This document shows, piece after piece, positions 1 to 9,532 of a DNA stretch of 64,000 nucleotides (its first letter is position 1; each line of letters begins with the position of its first letter). This stretch comes from Paenochrobactrum glaciei (GTDB lineage: Bacteria > Pseudomonadota > Alphaproteobacteria > Rhizobiales > Rhizobiaceae). Both the position numbers and the translations under genes were made by a program. The stretch spans positions 69,429 through 133,428 of the forward strand of contig NZ_BAAADE010000006.1 in assembly GCF_039522165.1 (NCBI RefSeq), in the 5' to 3' direction. The notes beneath the pieces were generated by a model. That model did no database searches and had not been told where the DNA came from. It worked only from the letters and a program-made list of their open reading frames with translations.

Positions 1-101
1 CAATAGCGTAACTTTAATAATATTGACTATTTAACTCAAGTTTTAGCCAGCGAGCCAAAAAAGCCAGCCAGCGATATTTCCCAACTCATATAGAGGGTAT
101 C

Positions 102-2441
102 ATGCTGGCAAATTTATTGTCCGACAGTTCTTTCCATCGCCATTGTTTGCGCGCGCTTTCTGCCTCAGTTGCACTTTTTGCCTACACGGCAGCTCAGGCC
201 CAATCTCAAACCCAAACTCGGATCCAATCTCAGGCCCAATCCACACAAGCGCAATCATCTGAGCAGTCAGACAAACAAGCCGCTGAAGCCGAAAACGTAC
301 AAGCGCTCAAACTAAAAATGATCACCGTTTCCTCTGAGCGCGCTACCAAAAACGTGCTGGACGTGCCGATGTCGATCAGCGTGATTGATCGTGATGCCCT
401 TGAGCGCCATCAGGTGCGTGATATTCAGGATTTGGTGCGCTATGAGCCTGGTGTTAATGTGGATCGCCAAACGTCCATGACAAATCCGTTTGCACAGCTA
501 ACCGGCTTTAATATTCGCGGTGTCGGCGGCAACCGTGTGCAGATGCTAGTCGATGGTGCCCGCGTTCAAGAACGTATCACCGATGGCAGCCGCGATTTTG
601 TCGATCCGTTCAACATGAAATCCGTTGAAATCACCCGTGGCCCCAATTCCGTGCTTTGGGGTGCGGATGCACTTGGCGGTGTTGTCTTCTTCAGAACACT
701 TGATCCGGATGATTTGCTGGATGGCACCAAGCCATGGGCTGTTGAAAGCAAGCTTGCCTATGACAGTTTTGACAAATCCTTTCGTAAGCAGATTACAGGC
801 GCTGCTGAGGCAGGTGATTTTAAAATACTCGGGAGTTTCGGACATATCAGCGCCTCAGAACCAAGAATGACAAAAGCGCGTGCTGATGGCGGGATATGGG
901 GCTGCCCTCGCGGTTCCATCTGGCCTTGTAACAAAACCATGCCGATGGATGTCAGTTCTTATAATGGCTTAATGAAACTGCAATGGGATCCGAGTGCCGA
1001 TCACCAAATTAAATTTACCGCCGAATGGTTTGATCGCACGACTGATATTGAACAGATCTACGATTCCAGTGCGACAAAATATGAAAATGAGAGCTATGAC
1101 CGCTCGCTGAAAATGCAGCGCTCCCGCTTTGCATTGGAGCATCGCTGGTCAACACCAGCCGAATGGCTCGAAGAGGTCAAATGGAGCATTTCTTATTCAC
1201 CGCAAAAGCGTGACACGTTCGGCAATCAGATCCGTAAATTTAGCACGCAAACACCTGTGAAGCGTGAGCGCTATGAAACTATCCGTAATTACAGCGAAAA
1301 ATTTCTCCAAGGGGATGTGCAGCTTACTTCATCATTTGACCTTGGTGAAACACAACATAAGCTCATTTATGGTTTTGCCGGTGACTTTGCCAAAACCGAT
1401 TATGACGGCACCAATATCACCACTAACTTAAACGATGGCACTGTCAAAACCGAGCATGGCAAAGGCTTCAGTTTCCCGCGGGTGGATACGGTACGCGCCG
1501 ATATTTACATACAAGATGAAATCAAACTGCTGAATGATCGCCTGACCATTACGCCGGGTTTACGTCTTGCGACCTATTCGATTGACCCGACCAAAGATAA
1601 TGCCCATGTGCCGGTCACTGGTTTTAGTCCAGAGAAAATCAACAAGACACGGCTGATCAAACGCTTAGGCGCAACATATAAGCTCGACGATAATTACTCT
1701 GTCTTCGGCTCCTATGGTGAAGGCTTCAAAATGCCGACATCCTCACAGATGTTTTCGGCATCTGAAAGTGCATTCTTCAAGATTATCCCTAACCCTGATT
1801 TGAAGCCGGAATCTGTACAAAGTTATGAAGCGGGTATCCGCGGCGAATTTGATCGCGGCTATTTCAGCCTGTCAGGTTTCTATTCAGACTATGATGATTT
1901 TATCCAGATCTGGCAGGACGTTCCGGGCATGCCTGACACAATGACATCTTATAACTATTCCAGTGTTAAAGTCTGGGGTATCGAGTTTGGCGGAGAATAT
2001 GAGATTTACAACAATCTCTACGCCCATGGCTCCCTCTCCTATATGCGTGGCGACCAGCGCTCGACACCAGGCGCCGATAAAACACCTTTTGATGGTGCGA
2101 CACCGCTTACCACTGTCTTGGGCTTGCGTTATCTCATTCCGGACTGGAACATGGAAACCGAATTTGTCGGCACCTTTGCCAAAGGCCCGAGCCGTCGCGC
2201 TGACCCCAATGCTTACAAGCCTTCCGGCTATGCAGTGTTTGACACTTATGCACGCTGGAAACCAACGAAAAATATCGACATTAATTTTGGTGTCGAGAAC
2301 ATTTTCGACAAGCGCTACTTCCCGAACACTCTGACCAATTATGCCATGAACCCTGCGGATAATGTTAAGGGCACCAATCCGTTGGAATTACAGACTGCAC
2401 CGGGGCGTACGTTCAAACTTGGCGCAACCATGCGTTTTTAA
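102..2441 (+). CDS. TonB-dependent heme/hemoglobin-type outer-membrane receptor
   Basis: A 779-residue TonB-dependent receptor that would import a ligand, most likely heme, across the outer membrane using TonB energy. Residues 1-34 form a signal peptide ending in AQAQ, followed by a Q/S-rich linker. The plug domain follows (about 80-200, with LDVPMSISVIDRDAL and RGVGGNRVQMLVDGAR), then a long beta-barrel. Heme receptors carry a FRAP/NPNL region; here it reads GFKMPT followed near residue 563 by NPDLKPE, so FRAP is diverged. The chain ends in an aromatic residue (ATMRF), as expected for barrel insertion. AGAGGG lies just before the ATG. The downstream HutX-like and ChaN-like genes support a heme role, but another iron chelate or cobalamin cannot be excluded. 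Confidence 0.85.
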   Translation: MLANLLSDSSFHRHCLRALSASVALFAYTAAQAQSQTQTRIQSQAQSTQAQSSEQSDKQAAEAENVQALKLKMITVSSERATKNVLDVPMSISVIDRDALERHQVRDIQDLVRYEPGVNVDRQTSMTNPFAQLTGFNIRGVGGNRVQMLVDGARVQERITDGSRDFVDPFNMKSVEITRGPNSVLWGADALGGVVFFRTLDPDDLLDGTKPWAVESKLAYDSFDKSFRKQITGAAEAGDFKILGSFGHISASEPRMTKARADGGIWGCPRGSIWPCNKTMPMDVSSYNGLMKLQWDPSADHQIKFTAEWFDRTTDIEQIYDSSATKYENESYDRSLKMQRSRFALEHRWSTPAEWLEEVKWSISYSPQKRDTFGNQIRKFSTQTPVKRERYETIRNYSEKFLQGDVQLTSSFDLGETQHKLIYGFAGDFAKTDYDGTNITTNLNDGTVKTEHGKGFSFPRVDTVRADIYIQDEIKLLNDRLTITPGLRLATYSIDPTKDNAHVPVTGFSPEKINKTRLIKRLGATYKLDDNYSVFGSYGEGFKMPTSSQMFSASESAFFKIIPNPDLKPESVQSYEAGIRGEFDRGYFSLSGFYSDYDDFIQIWQDVPGMPDTMTSYNYSSVKVWGIEFGGEYEIYNNLYAHGSLSYMRGDQRSTPGADKTPFDGATPLTTVLGLRYLIPDWNMETEFVGTFAKGPSRRADPNAYKPSGYAVFDTYARWKPTKNIDINFGVENIFDKRYFPNTLTNYAMNPADNVKGTNPLELQTAPGRTFKLGATMRF

Positions 2442-2459
2442 ACAGACCTGAAACCTGAT

Positions 2460-2500
2460 ACCGGAGCAGCTTTATTCAAGCTGTTCCGGTTTATTCATTT
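2460..2500 (+). terminator. Rho-independent terminator or attenuator after the TonB receptor gene
   Basis: A 13-bp stem (ACCGGAGCAGCTT pairing with AAGCTGTTCCGGT, one G-T wobble) closes a 5-nt loop and is followed by a T-rich run. It ends only a few bases before the next gene, so it may attenuate rather than fully separate the receptor from the downstream genes. Confidence 0.75.
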
Positions 2501-2511
2501 TGGCAACGGCA

Positions 2512-4245
2512 ATGCGATTACTTACACAATTCTGGACATTACTGACCTATTGCAACCAAGGCTCCGGCAAAGTGCTAAACTGGGCATTGCTGGCCGTTAT
2601 TTTCACGCTGGAAATGCTCAGCATTTACTTAAGCATTCAGCTTATTAAATGGACAGCAGGTTTCTACAATGCAGTCGAACAACGTAATCTGGATGAAACA
2701 CTGCATCAATTAACCATTTTTGGCATGATCGTTGCCGGTAATGTCGGTATTTATCTCATCGAATTTTATGCCAAAGGCTGGCTGGAAATCCGCTGGCGCG
2801 AACGCCTGACAAATGCTGCCCTCACTGCCTGGCTCAGCAATAAAGCCTATTGGTTTTTATCGCTTAAATCCGAGAGCGAAAAACCGGATAATCCCGACCA
2901 GCGTATCGCCGAAGATTGCGCCATGTTTGTCACACATACACTCAGTGAAGGTATTGAACTTATCACACGTATTATCGGGTTATTTTCTTATGTGATCGTT
3001 TTATGGGGGCTTGCAACATTTGCGCTCGAATTCAAGCTCTTTGGTTATGACATCAGCATCCCGCGCTATATGGTTTGGGCGCCTTTTGCTTATGTTTTCC
3101 TCTCCTCACTCATTACCCATTTATTCGGCCGGCGCTTAAAAGAAACCTTTGTTGAACAACAGAAAAGGGAAGCAGATTTTCGTTTTGGTATGGCGCATAT
3201 GCGCCAGAATGCTGCCGAAATTGCCATCATGAGTGGCGAACAAAGCGAACGGGAACAACTTGACCAAAAGTTTCTGGCCGTCTGCAACAACAGGTTTCGT
3301 TTGTTGCGTCGACAAGTTCAATTAGGGCTTTTCACCCGCCCTTATTATTCCACTATCCTGCGCATCCCTATGTTTTTGGCATTGCCTGGATATTTTGCTG
3401 GTGCGGTCAATTTTGGCGGTCTCATGCAATTAGGCAGTGCATCTCAGCAGGTTGCCACCACATTGTCATGGTTTATCTTCAGCTATCGAAAACTTGCCGA
3501 GCTGGTTTCAGCCATCTCCCGCCTTTCCAATTTCATCGAAAAAGCAAAGGCCGCAGGGGCTGAAAATAATATCAGCACAGAAATGTCGGCAACCACTGCA
3601 TTGTCGTTGAGCGATGTGACCTTACACACCCCCGATGCACAGCAACTCTTGCAAATCCCTGAGCTTTCCATTGAAGCAGGAACAGTTGTGTGGTTGCGCG
3701 GGGCTTCCGGTCTTGGCAAAACAACCTTGCTGCGCTTGATTGCCGGTGCCTGGAAAAGTGCCACCGGTAAAATTTTTCGCCCCGCTGCATCGTCACTTTT
3801 TCTGTCACAAAAGCCTTATCTGCCTAATAGCAGTCTCAAAGCATCCATCTGTTATCCGGCGTCCCCCGCAGGCGTTTATGATAGTCAAATCACGGATGCG
3901 CTTACAAAAACCGGCCTGTCGAAACTCATTCCGGCTAATCTTGAAATCCTGGATAGCACGCCGATGCCAAGGGGGCTTTCGGGCGGTGAAATGCAGCGCT
4001 TTGCCCTTGCGCGTGCCTTGATCAACAAACCGGAATGGTTGTTTTTGGATGAGGCAACCAGTGCGCTTGATTGTGCTTCGGAAGTACAGCTTCTGGATAT
4101 GTTGCGTCAAGAATTGCCAGCGACAACCCTTGTCATGCTGAGCCATCGCGAACCCGGCAATCTCAAACCGGACGCCATTATCAATCTGGAAATTTTTCAC
4201 AGTCATCAACAAGCAATGACTGCCCCAACCGTTCAACCTGTATGA
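2512..4245 (+). CDS. SbmA/BacA-like (YddA-type) ABC transporter, fused membrane and ATPase domains
   Basis: An inner-membrane ABC half-transporter with its ATPase at the C-terminus. The N-terminal 330 residues are hydrophobic with several membrane helices and contain NPDQRIAED, a segment typical of the SbmA/BacA membrane domain. The ATPase has Walker A GASGLGKT (about 396-403), signature LSGGEMQ (about 489) and Walker B LFLDEATSALD (about 509). The family includes exporters and the cobalamin/peptide importer Rv1819c, so direction and substrate are unknown. A TTG at 2500 is in frame but lies in the terminator T-tract, so ATG 2512 is preferred; no strong ribosome site is visible for either. It sits between a heme-type receptor and HutX-like and ChaN-like genes, suggesting a role with tetrapyrroles. 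Confidence 0.85.
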   Translation: MRLLTQFWTLLTYCNQGSGKVLNWALLAVIFTLEMLSIYLSIQLIKWTAGFYNAVEQRNLDETLHQLTIFGMIVAGNVGIYLIEFYAKGWLEIRWRERLTNAALTAWLSNKAYWFLSLKSESEKPDNPDQRIAEDCAMFVTHTLSEGIELITRIIGLFSYVIVLWGLATFALEFKLFGYDISIPRYMVWAPFAYVFLSSLITHLFGRRLKETFVEQQKREADFRFGMAHMRQNAAEIAIMSGEQSEREQLDQKFLAVCNNRFRLLRRQVQLGLFTRPYYSTILRIPMFLALPGYFAGAVNFGGLMQLGSASQQVATTLSWFIFSYRKLAELVSAISRLSNFIEKAKAAGAENNISTEMSATTALSLSDVTLHTPDAQQLLQIPELSIEAGTVVWLRGASGLGKTTLLRLIAGAWKSATGKIFRPAASSLFLSQKPYLPNSSLKASICYPASPAGVYDSQITDALTKTGLSKLIPANLEILDSTPMPRGLSGGEMQRFALARALINKPEWLFLDEATSALDCASEVQLLDMLRQELPATTLVMLSHREPGNLKPDAIINLEIFHSHQQAMTAPTVQPV

Positions 4246-4252
4246 GGATATA

Positions 4253-4966
4253 ATGACTGAGCAAGTAATCCGCGCTAAATTAACAGCTGATCCGGCTGAG
4301 GTTTTAAAAACATTGCCGGCAATCGGCAAACTGATGATTAATTCTAAAAATGGCGGCGCTACCCATGAACGCATCGGTACGGTGCAAGATGTTCATGTCG
4401 ACAATGGCTGGATTTTCTTTTCAGCAGATGAACATCATTCAAAAATCGAGCTAAAAGCCATCCATTCCATGATTGTTGATCGCAGCTCTGTCATGCAGGA
4501 AAAAGTCTATCCGCGCATTGACCTGTTGGGGATAGCTGGCGACACTATCGGCAGTGTCATCGGTTTTGAAGGTGCTGAACCTTTTGATGCCGCATTGAGC
4601 CCTTTTGCCTATGAGGCTTTGGAGCCCAATAACGAACCGCGCAGCATGAGCGAACAAGTGGACGTGCAGGAAGATGATCCGGCACTAAAACCTTTTGCAG
4701 CGGCGCAGCGCAATAAAGCGACCGTGCGCATTGCCTTGGAGCGTCCGTCATTTTCGCAGGAATGGACAGGCGAAATGCCGGATATCCGCAATTCCCGCGG
4801 CTTTATCAATGTGATGAAACCGGATTTTCATCTGCATTTGAAGGTCGGCCATGTGATGGATTGGCGCGGTGAAGAAAAAGGCAATCAGCTCTATTTTTAT
4901 GCTCTTGATGCTGACGGGCAGCCAACAGGTCTGGTGATCTCCGGTGAGAAAGAAGCCTTCGCATGA
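4253..4966 (+). CDS. HemS/HutX-like heme-utilization protein
   Basis: A 237-residue soluble protein without signal peptide. The N-terminal half (about 15-115) has the pattern of the ChuX/HutX/HemS fold: LPAIGKLMINSKNGGATHE, a histidine pair near HHSKIEL, then the RIDLLGIAGDTIGSV strand. The C-terminal half (about 150-235, GFINVMKPDFHLHLKVGHV) looks like a second, diverged copy, so this resembles a short two-repeat HemS. Family members bind cytosolic heme and pass it on or degrade it. AGGAT precedes the ATG 8 nt after the ABC gene, and the next gene starts inside its stop (ATGA), so they are co-translated. The assignment is by pattern only; the heme-binding histidine was not identified with certainty. 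Confidence 0.6.
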   Translation: MTEQVIRAKLTADPAEVLKTLPAIGKLMINSKNGGATHERIGTVQDVHVDNGWIFFSADEHHSKIELKAIHSMIVDRSSVMQEKVYPRIDLLGIAGDTIGSVIGFEGAEPFDAALSPFAYEALEPNNEPRSMSEQVDVQEDDPALKPFAAAQRNKATVRIALERPSFSQEWTGEMPDIRNSRGFINVMKPDFHLHLKVGHVMDWRGEEKGNQLYFYALDADGQPTGLVISGEKEAFA

Positions 4967-5796
4967 GTAAGACCGACAATTTGACTGCGCAATGGCGCAA
5001 TTCTGACGGCCATACCATCAGCCACCATCAGCTTATGCAGGAAATGGCTAACAAGCAGGTGATTTTATTGGGCGAGCGCCACGATCGCTATGACATTCAC
5101 CGCTGGCAATTGCATATCTGTGCATCGCTTCTTGCTTTGCGTGATAATCTCGCCGTCGGTTTTGAAATGTTCCCGCGCCGCTTGCAGCCAGTTCTTGATG
5201 AATGGGTTGCAGGCCAGCTTGACGAGGAAACATTTTTGCAACGGGCAGAATGGGGAACGGTCTGGGGTTTTGCATCCGATCTCTATATGCCGATTTTTGA
5301 TTTCTGCCGTGAGTTCAAAGTCAAAATGCTGGCACTGAATTGCCGCCGTGATCTCGTCACCCGTGTTGGCAAAGAAGGTTGGGAAGCCATTGCCGAAGAA
5401 GACCGTGACGGCCTGACACCGGCGCGTCCGGCAAGTCTGGCGCATCGTGAGCATCTTTTGCGCCTCACCAATGGCGGTCCGCCATTCGTGCAAGGAAAGT
5501 CAGCAGATTCTCCTGAATTTGATCGCTTTGTTCGCGCGCAGCAGACATGGGATCGCGCTTTTGCCTGCAATATTGCCAATTATTGCACTGAGAACCCGCA
5601 AGCGCTTGTCATCGGCATTATCGGGCGCGGACATATGGAATATGGCCACGGCACACCTGATCAGTTGGATGATTTGGGAATTACCGACTGTGCTATTCTT
5701 TTGACCGAAGATGTGGGTGATGAACATGCCTGCCCGTTAACGGTTGAAGGCAAAGCCGTTGCCGATGCGGTTTTCGGATTACAGTCACAAGCTTAA
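4963..5796 (+). CDS. ChaN-family (heme-binding uptake, Tiki-superfamily) protein
   Basis: A 277-residue protein with the ChaN (DUF399) domain, shown by VILLGERHDRYDIHRWQL (about 26-46), VGFEMFPRRLQPVLDEW (about 65-81) and the C-terminal IGIIGRGHMEYGHGTPD. The GERH glutamate and histidine and the GHMEYG histidine are the conserved ligand or catalytic positions of the superfamily. ChaN of Campylobacter and PhuW of Pseudomonas are iron-regulated heme-binding lipoproteins. This copy has no signal peptide or lipobox, so it is predicted cytosolic. It overlaps the upstream gene by 4 nt and closes the heme cluster. A role in intracellular heme handling is inferred from the neighbours. Confidence 0.8.
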   Translation: MSKTDNLTAQWRNSDGHTISHHQLMQEMANKQVILLGERHDRYDIHRWQLHICASLLALRDNLAVGFEMFPRRLQPVLDEWVAGQLDEETFLQRAEWGTVWGFASDLYMPIFDFCREFKVKMLALNCRRDLVTRVGKEGWEAIAEEDRDGLTPARPASLAHREHLLRLTNGGPPFVQGKSADSPEFDRFVRAQQTWDRAFACNIANYCTENPQALVIGIIGRGHMEYGHGTPDQLDDLGITDCAILLTEDVGDEHACPLTVEGKAVADAVFGLQSQA

Positions 5797-5827
5797 AAAC
5801 CAACACCCGTGTATGTTTTGTCTGCAT

Positions 5828-6661
5828 TCACGGGTGTTCATCACTTGTCAGCGCCGCCAAATAGCGGGTTGGCGTCTGCCCCAATGCTTTTTTAAACATA
5901 GTGATAAAAGCAGTTGGCGATTCATAGCCCAGCATTTCAGCAATTGCCTGCACCGATGTACCACCCGAAATCTCCCGCAGCGCAATAATAAGATGCAATT
6001 GCTGGCGCCAACGGCCAAAGGTCAACCCGGTTTCCTGCACCATCAAACGCGCAAGCGAGCGCTCGCTCATCGCAACCCTTTTCGCCCATTGTGCCAAAGT
6101 GGCGCGGTCTGCCGGATCTTCGCGTAAAAAATCCGCTATCAACCGGATTTTAGGATGATCGGGCACTGGCAGATGAAAATCTTCCTTCGGCATCAGCACC
6201 AGCTCATCCAGCAGCACCCGCACCAATCTTGCCGTATGACTATCATCGGTATAATCGGGCGACAGCGTGGATAAATGCCGGATCATCTCCCGCACCATCG
6301 GGGATATAGAAAGCGTGCAGCATTGCTGCGGCATGGCAGCCGCAAGCGGATCAACGAATAAAAACGTCAAACGCGCATTGTCGGTCGCGTGATTGCAATG
6401 CGCGACACCACTTGGAATCCACACTCCACAATTTGGCGGCACCATCCACATGCCCTTACCAGATTGCCCACCACTCTTTTGCGACAGTTCATCTGTTATT
6501 TGGCAAGTCACAGCACCATGCAAAGCCAGAACAAGCTGGCCTTTACGATGGCGATGCACCGGTATTTCAGTGGAGTAATCTTTGAAATCCAATTGCAGCG
6601 CCAATGCCGGACGATCCGTCATATCCGGATCAAATTCCACTGCCTGTCGTTTTATTTGCAT
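5828..6661 (-). CDS. AraC-family regulator with N-terminal cupin domain (NimR/YeaM-like)
   Basis: A DNA-binding regulator with an N-terminal cupin sensor (PVHRHRKGQLVLALHG, then WIPSGVAHCNHA) and a C-terminal double helix-turn-helix (about 180-275: LAQWAKRVAMSERSLARLM and VQAIAEMLGYESPTAFITMFKKALGQTPTRY). It is divergent from an MFS gene of the CynX/NimT type, the same arrangement as E. coli nimR-nimT, so it probably controls that exporter. ATG at 6661 is preferred over an in-frame ATG at 6682 because GTTAGG precedes it. The inducer cannot be read from sequence. Confidence 0.85.
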   Translation of the reverse strand: MQIKRQAVEFDPDMTDRPALALQLDFKDYSTEIPVHRHRKGQLVLALHGAVTCQITDELSQKSGGQSGKGMWMVPPNCGVWIPSGVAHCNHATDNARLTFLFVDPLAAAMPQQCCTLSISPMVREMIRHLSTLSPDYTDDSHTARLVRVLLDELVLMPKEDFHLPVPDHPKIRLIADFLREDPADRATLAQWAKRVAMSERSLARLMVQETGLTFGRWRQQLHLIIALREISGGTSVQAIAEMLGYESPTAFITMFKKALGQTPTRYLAALTSDEHP

Positions 6662-6730
6662 GTGCCTAACCGTAATTGGCATAATTTAGAGATTAATAGG
6701 CATTATATCTAAATTCTTTAAATAAGCAAT

Positions 6731-6740
6731 TTGCTAGCAA
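6731..6740. promoter_or_regulatory. Perfect 10-bp palindrome in the araC/MFS divergent region
   Basis: TTGCTAGCAA is a perfect palindrome 27 bp before the MFS start codon in an AT-rich divergent promoter region. It could be an operator for the neighbouring regulator, but a 10-bp palindrome can occur by chance. Confidence 0.3.
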
Positions 6741-6767
6741 GGGCCAAACAAAAACGGAAATAAGAAA

Positions 6768-7952
6768 ATGGATACAAATAAAAATTCTGTGGCGCAGCCC
6801 CTCATTTTGCTGATCGGCATTTTGCTGATCGCAACCACTTTGCGTGCGCCTATCACCGGTATTGCACCGGTTTTGGAAATGATCCGCGATGATTTTTCCT
6901 TTAGCACCACCACTGCGGGCGCACTGACAACATTGCCGCTCTTAGCCTTTGCCATCGTCTCGCCATTTGCAGTGGTTTTGTCCCGCAAACTTGGTTTGGA
7001 GCTCAGCCTTCTTATCGCACTGATCCTCATCACCGGTGGTATTGCGCTTCGTATGGTGGAAACCGTTTGGTGCTTGTTTTTAGGCACAGCCATTATCGGC
7101 ACCGGCATTGCCATCGCCAATGTGCTTTTGCCAAGCTTGCTGAAGCGTGATTTTCCAACCAAAATTGCGTCCATTACCGGCGCTTATTCAGTCACAGCCG
7201 GTGTGGCAGCAGCCCTTGCCTCTGCCGCGGCCATTCCAATTGCCAATTATTTTAACGGCGGTTGGAACTGGGCTTTGGGTGCATTTATCATTTTTCCAAT
7301 TGCAACGCTTGCCATCTGGCTGACACAGCTTTCCGGCAAAAATGAAGAAACCCAAAAGGCCGCTGCAACTGAAAATTCCGGCACACCTATCTGGAAATCC
7401 GCCCTTGCATGGCAGGTCACTTTCTTCTTCGGCCTTAATTCGCTGGTTTATTACGTCATCGTCACATGGCTACCAGCCATTTTGCTCGAAGCCGGTTTTT
7501 CACCAGCCGTTGCCGGTTCTTTCCACGGCATCTCCCAGCTTGCAACCGCCATTCCGGGTTTGGTTTTTGGCCTCGTGCTGGCACGTTTCAGAGATCAAAA
7601 AGCCATTGCCATTGCTCTGCCGCTGATGACCGCCATCTCGCTGGCCGGTATTCTCGTTTTGCCACAATGGGCATCGATCTGGGCAGCTCTTTTCGGCTTT
7701 GGCTGTGGTGCCACATTCATTCTGGCACTGGCTTTCATCAGCCTGCGTTCAAGCAATCCGGCACAAGCCGCAGCTCTTTCCGGTATGGCACAATGTATCG
7801 GTTACACCGTTGCAGCCGGTGCACCACCAGCTGCAGGTTTCATCTTTGAATATTCGCATGGCTGGACAATGCCACTCATCATCTGCACCATTTTATGCAT
7901 TGTGATGGCCGTGCTTGGCTATCGTGCCGGACGTGCAGTTCACATCGACTAA
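6768..7952 (+). CDS. MFS transporter of the CynX/NimT family
   Basis: A 394-residue inner-membrane transporter with 12 predicted helices and no large soluble domain. The first helix ends in TTLRAPITGIAPVL, the RxPITxxxPxL signature of the CynX/NimT (YeaN) branch of the major facilitator superfamily. Relatives move cyanate or export 2-nitroimidazole. A cytoplasmic loop (KNEETQKAAATENSG) separates the two six-helix halves. GGAAATAAG precedes the ATG. The divergent AraC gene is its likely regulator. The substrate is unknown. Confidence 0.85.
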   Translation: MDTNKNSVAQPLILLIGILLIATTLRAPITGIAPVLEMIRDDFSFSTTTAGALTTLPLLAFAIVSPFAVVLSRKLGLELSLLIALILITGGIALRMVETVWCLFLGTAIIGTGIAIANVLLPSLLKRDFPTKIASITGAYSVTAGVAAALASAAAIPIANYFNGGWNWALGAFIIFPIATLAIWLTQLSGKNEETQKAAATENSGTPIWKSALAWQVTFFFGLNSLVYYVIVTWLPAILLEAGFSPAVAGSFHGISQLATAIPGLVFGLVLARFRDQKAIAIALPLMTAISLAGILVLPQWASIWAALFGFGCGATFILALAFISLRSSNPAQAAALSGMAQCIGYTVAAGAPPAAGFIFEYSHGWTMPLIICTILCIVMAVLGYRAGRAVHID

Positions 7953-7973
7953 TTCCACACATCAATGATGAAG

Positions 7974-8014
7974 AAAAGCCTTGAGACAGAAAATCGTGTC
8001 AAGGCTTTTTTCTT
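7974..8014. terminator. Bidirectional terminator between MFS and ndh
   Basis: AAAAGCCTTGA pairs with TCAAGGCTTTT (11 bp) with T-runs on both flanks, placed between two converging genes. The T-run on the plus strand ends where the ndh stop codon begins. Confidence 0.85.
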
Positions 8015-9285
8015 TATTGCTCAGGCGTGCGCAGTGTTTCTTTTTGCGTAATCAGACGCGCACTTTGCAAACCACTGAGATAAATCCACAGCCAGCTCCA
8101 TGCAACAGCCAGACGGGAGCGGGTGCCGATCAGGAAGTAAATATGGGCAAGCCCCCATATCCACCAAGCCAGCAAACCTTTTAAGCGGAAATTGCCAAAT
8201 TCAATCACCGCAACCTTCTTGCCGACTGTCGCCAGATTGCCCTGATGGCGATATTTAAATGTCTCGTTAAATGGCTTTCCATCAAGATCAGCACGAATGG
8301 CTCGTGCCACAAAACTACCCTGCTGTTTGGCAGCAGGTGCAACACCCGGCACCAGATTATCCTCACCCCACTTCACTGAAGCCGTATCGCCAATAACAAA
8401 GATTGAAGGATCACCTTCAACGCGCAAATCCTTGGTAACAATCACCCGTCCGGCACGATCCCCTTGCACGCCAAGCCATTTGGATGCAGGTGATGCCTGC
8501 ACGCCAGCTGCCCAGATCACCGTGCGGCAGGCAATAGCTTCCTCACCAATTTTAATGCCGTCTTCGTCACATGCTGTGACCGGCACACCAGTGCGCACGG
8601 TCACCCCCAGTTTCAGCAAAGCAGAGCGTGCATAGTCCGAGAGCTTTTCACTGAAAGCAGGCAATACGCGCGGCCCTGCTTCCACCAATAGGACAACAGC
8701 TTTTTTCGTATCAATCCTGCGAAATTCTCGCGGCAAGGTACTGTGCGCCAGTTCGGCAATAATACCTGCCATTTCCACGCCCGTCGGCCCTGCACCAATA
8801 ACTGTGAAGGTTAAAAGTGCGGCCTGTTTGACAGGATCTGTTTCCAGCTCTGCCTGCTCGAAAGCCAGCAGCACACGGCGGCGAATGGTGGTTGCATCTT
8901 CCAGCGTTTTCAAACCCGGAGCGACCGCTTCCCATTCATCCTTACCAAAATACGCATGACGGGCACCGGTTGCCAAAATCAGCTTGTCGTAAGGAACGCT
9001 GGCACTATTGCGTAGCATCACCTGTTTAGTATCACGATCAATACCGACAACCTCGTCAAGCAGCGTAGTGACTTCCTTGCGATCACGAAACAAATGGCGG
9101 ATTGGCCAGGCGATTTCTGATGTCGCCAGCACAGTGGTGGCAACTTGATAAAGCAGAGGCTGGAACAGATGATGATTGCGGCGATCAATCAAAGTGATTT
9201 CCACATTTGCACCTTTGAGGCCATGAACAGCCTGCAAACCTGCAAAACCCGCGCCGACGACGACAACCTTCTGTTTCTCTGCCAT
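8014..9285 (-). CDS. ndh: Type II NADH dehydrogenase (NAD(P)/FAD-dependent oxidoreductase)
   Basis: A single-subunit flavoprotein that oxidises NADH and reduces quinone at the inner membrane without pumping protons. Two nucleotide-binding folds are visible: GAGFAGLQAVHGL near the N-terminus for FAD and VIGAGPTGVEMAGIIAEL near residue 165 for NADH. FVIGDTASVKW near residue 300 is the second FAD motif. The C-terminal WWIWGLAHIYFLIGTRSRL segment is the amphipathic membrane anchor of the family. A TTG at 9315 and an ATG at 9297 are in frame, but ATG 9285 (MAEKQK) has GGAA upstream and starts just before the FAD fold. The gene stands alone and converges on the MFS gene. Confidence 0.9.
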   Translation of the reverse strand: MAEKQKVVVVGAGFAGLQAVHGLKGANVEITLIDRRNHHLFQPLLYQVATTVLATSEIAWPIRHLFRDRKEVTTLLDEVVGIDRDTKQVMLRNSASVPYDKLILATGARHAYFGKDEWEAVAPGLKTLEDATTIRRRVLLAFEQAELETDPVKQAALLTFTVIGAGPTGVEMAGIIAELAHSTLPREFRRIDTKKAVVLLVEAGPRVLPAFSEKLSDYARSALLKLGVTVRTGVPVTACDEDGIKIGEEAIACRTVIWAAGVQASPASKWLGVQGDRAGRVIVTKDLRVEGDPSIFVIGDTASVKWGEDNLVPGVAPAAKQQGSFVARAIRADLDGKPFNETFKYRHQGNLATVGKKVAVIEFGNFRLKGLLAWWIWGLAHIYFLIGTRSRLAVAWSWLWIYLSGLQSARLITQKETLRTPEQ

Positions 9286-9532
9286 AACGCATTCCATTTC
9301 TGAGGAGGAGCTCAATATATAGTCACGATATTAATCGATTAGAACATGCTTATGCAAAAATATAGAAGCAGAAGCATCACAATAAGATAATTTATCGAAA
9401 AATATTTGAGCTTTAGATGGAAAGCCATAACCTCAACAGTCAGACCTTCATCCAAAGCTTACAATAGGCTTAAACTCAAAAAACAGCAGTTGCTGCCTGA
9501 CTTCTTAAAAACAGAAGCCAGCCAGCATAAGA

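Noticed and set aside
1..101. Possible iron-responsive operator before the TonB receptor
   Set aside because: TTGACT occurs at 23-28, but no clear -10, Fur, RirA or Irr motif could be identified in the 101 bases available.
3805..4374. Open frame of 189 codons on the minus strand
   Set aside because: It lies opposite the ATPase domain of the ABC gene and the start of the next gene, both with clear motifs, and its protein has no recognisable features.
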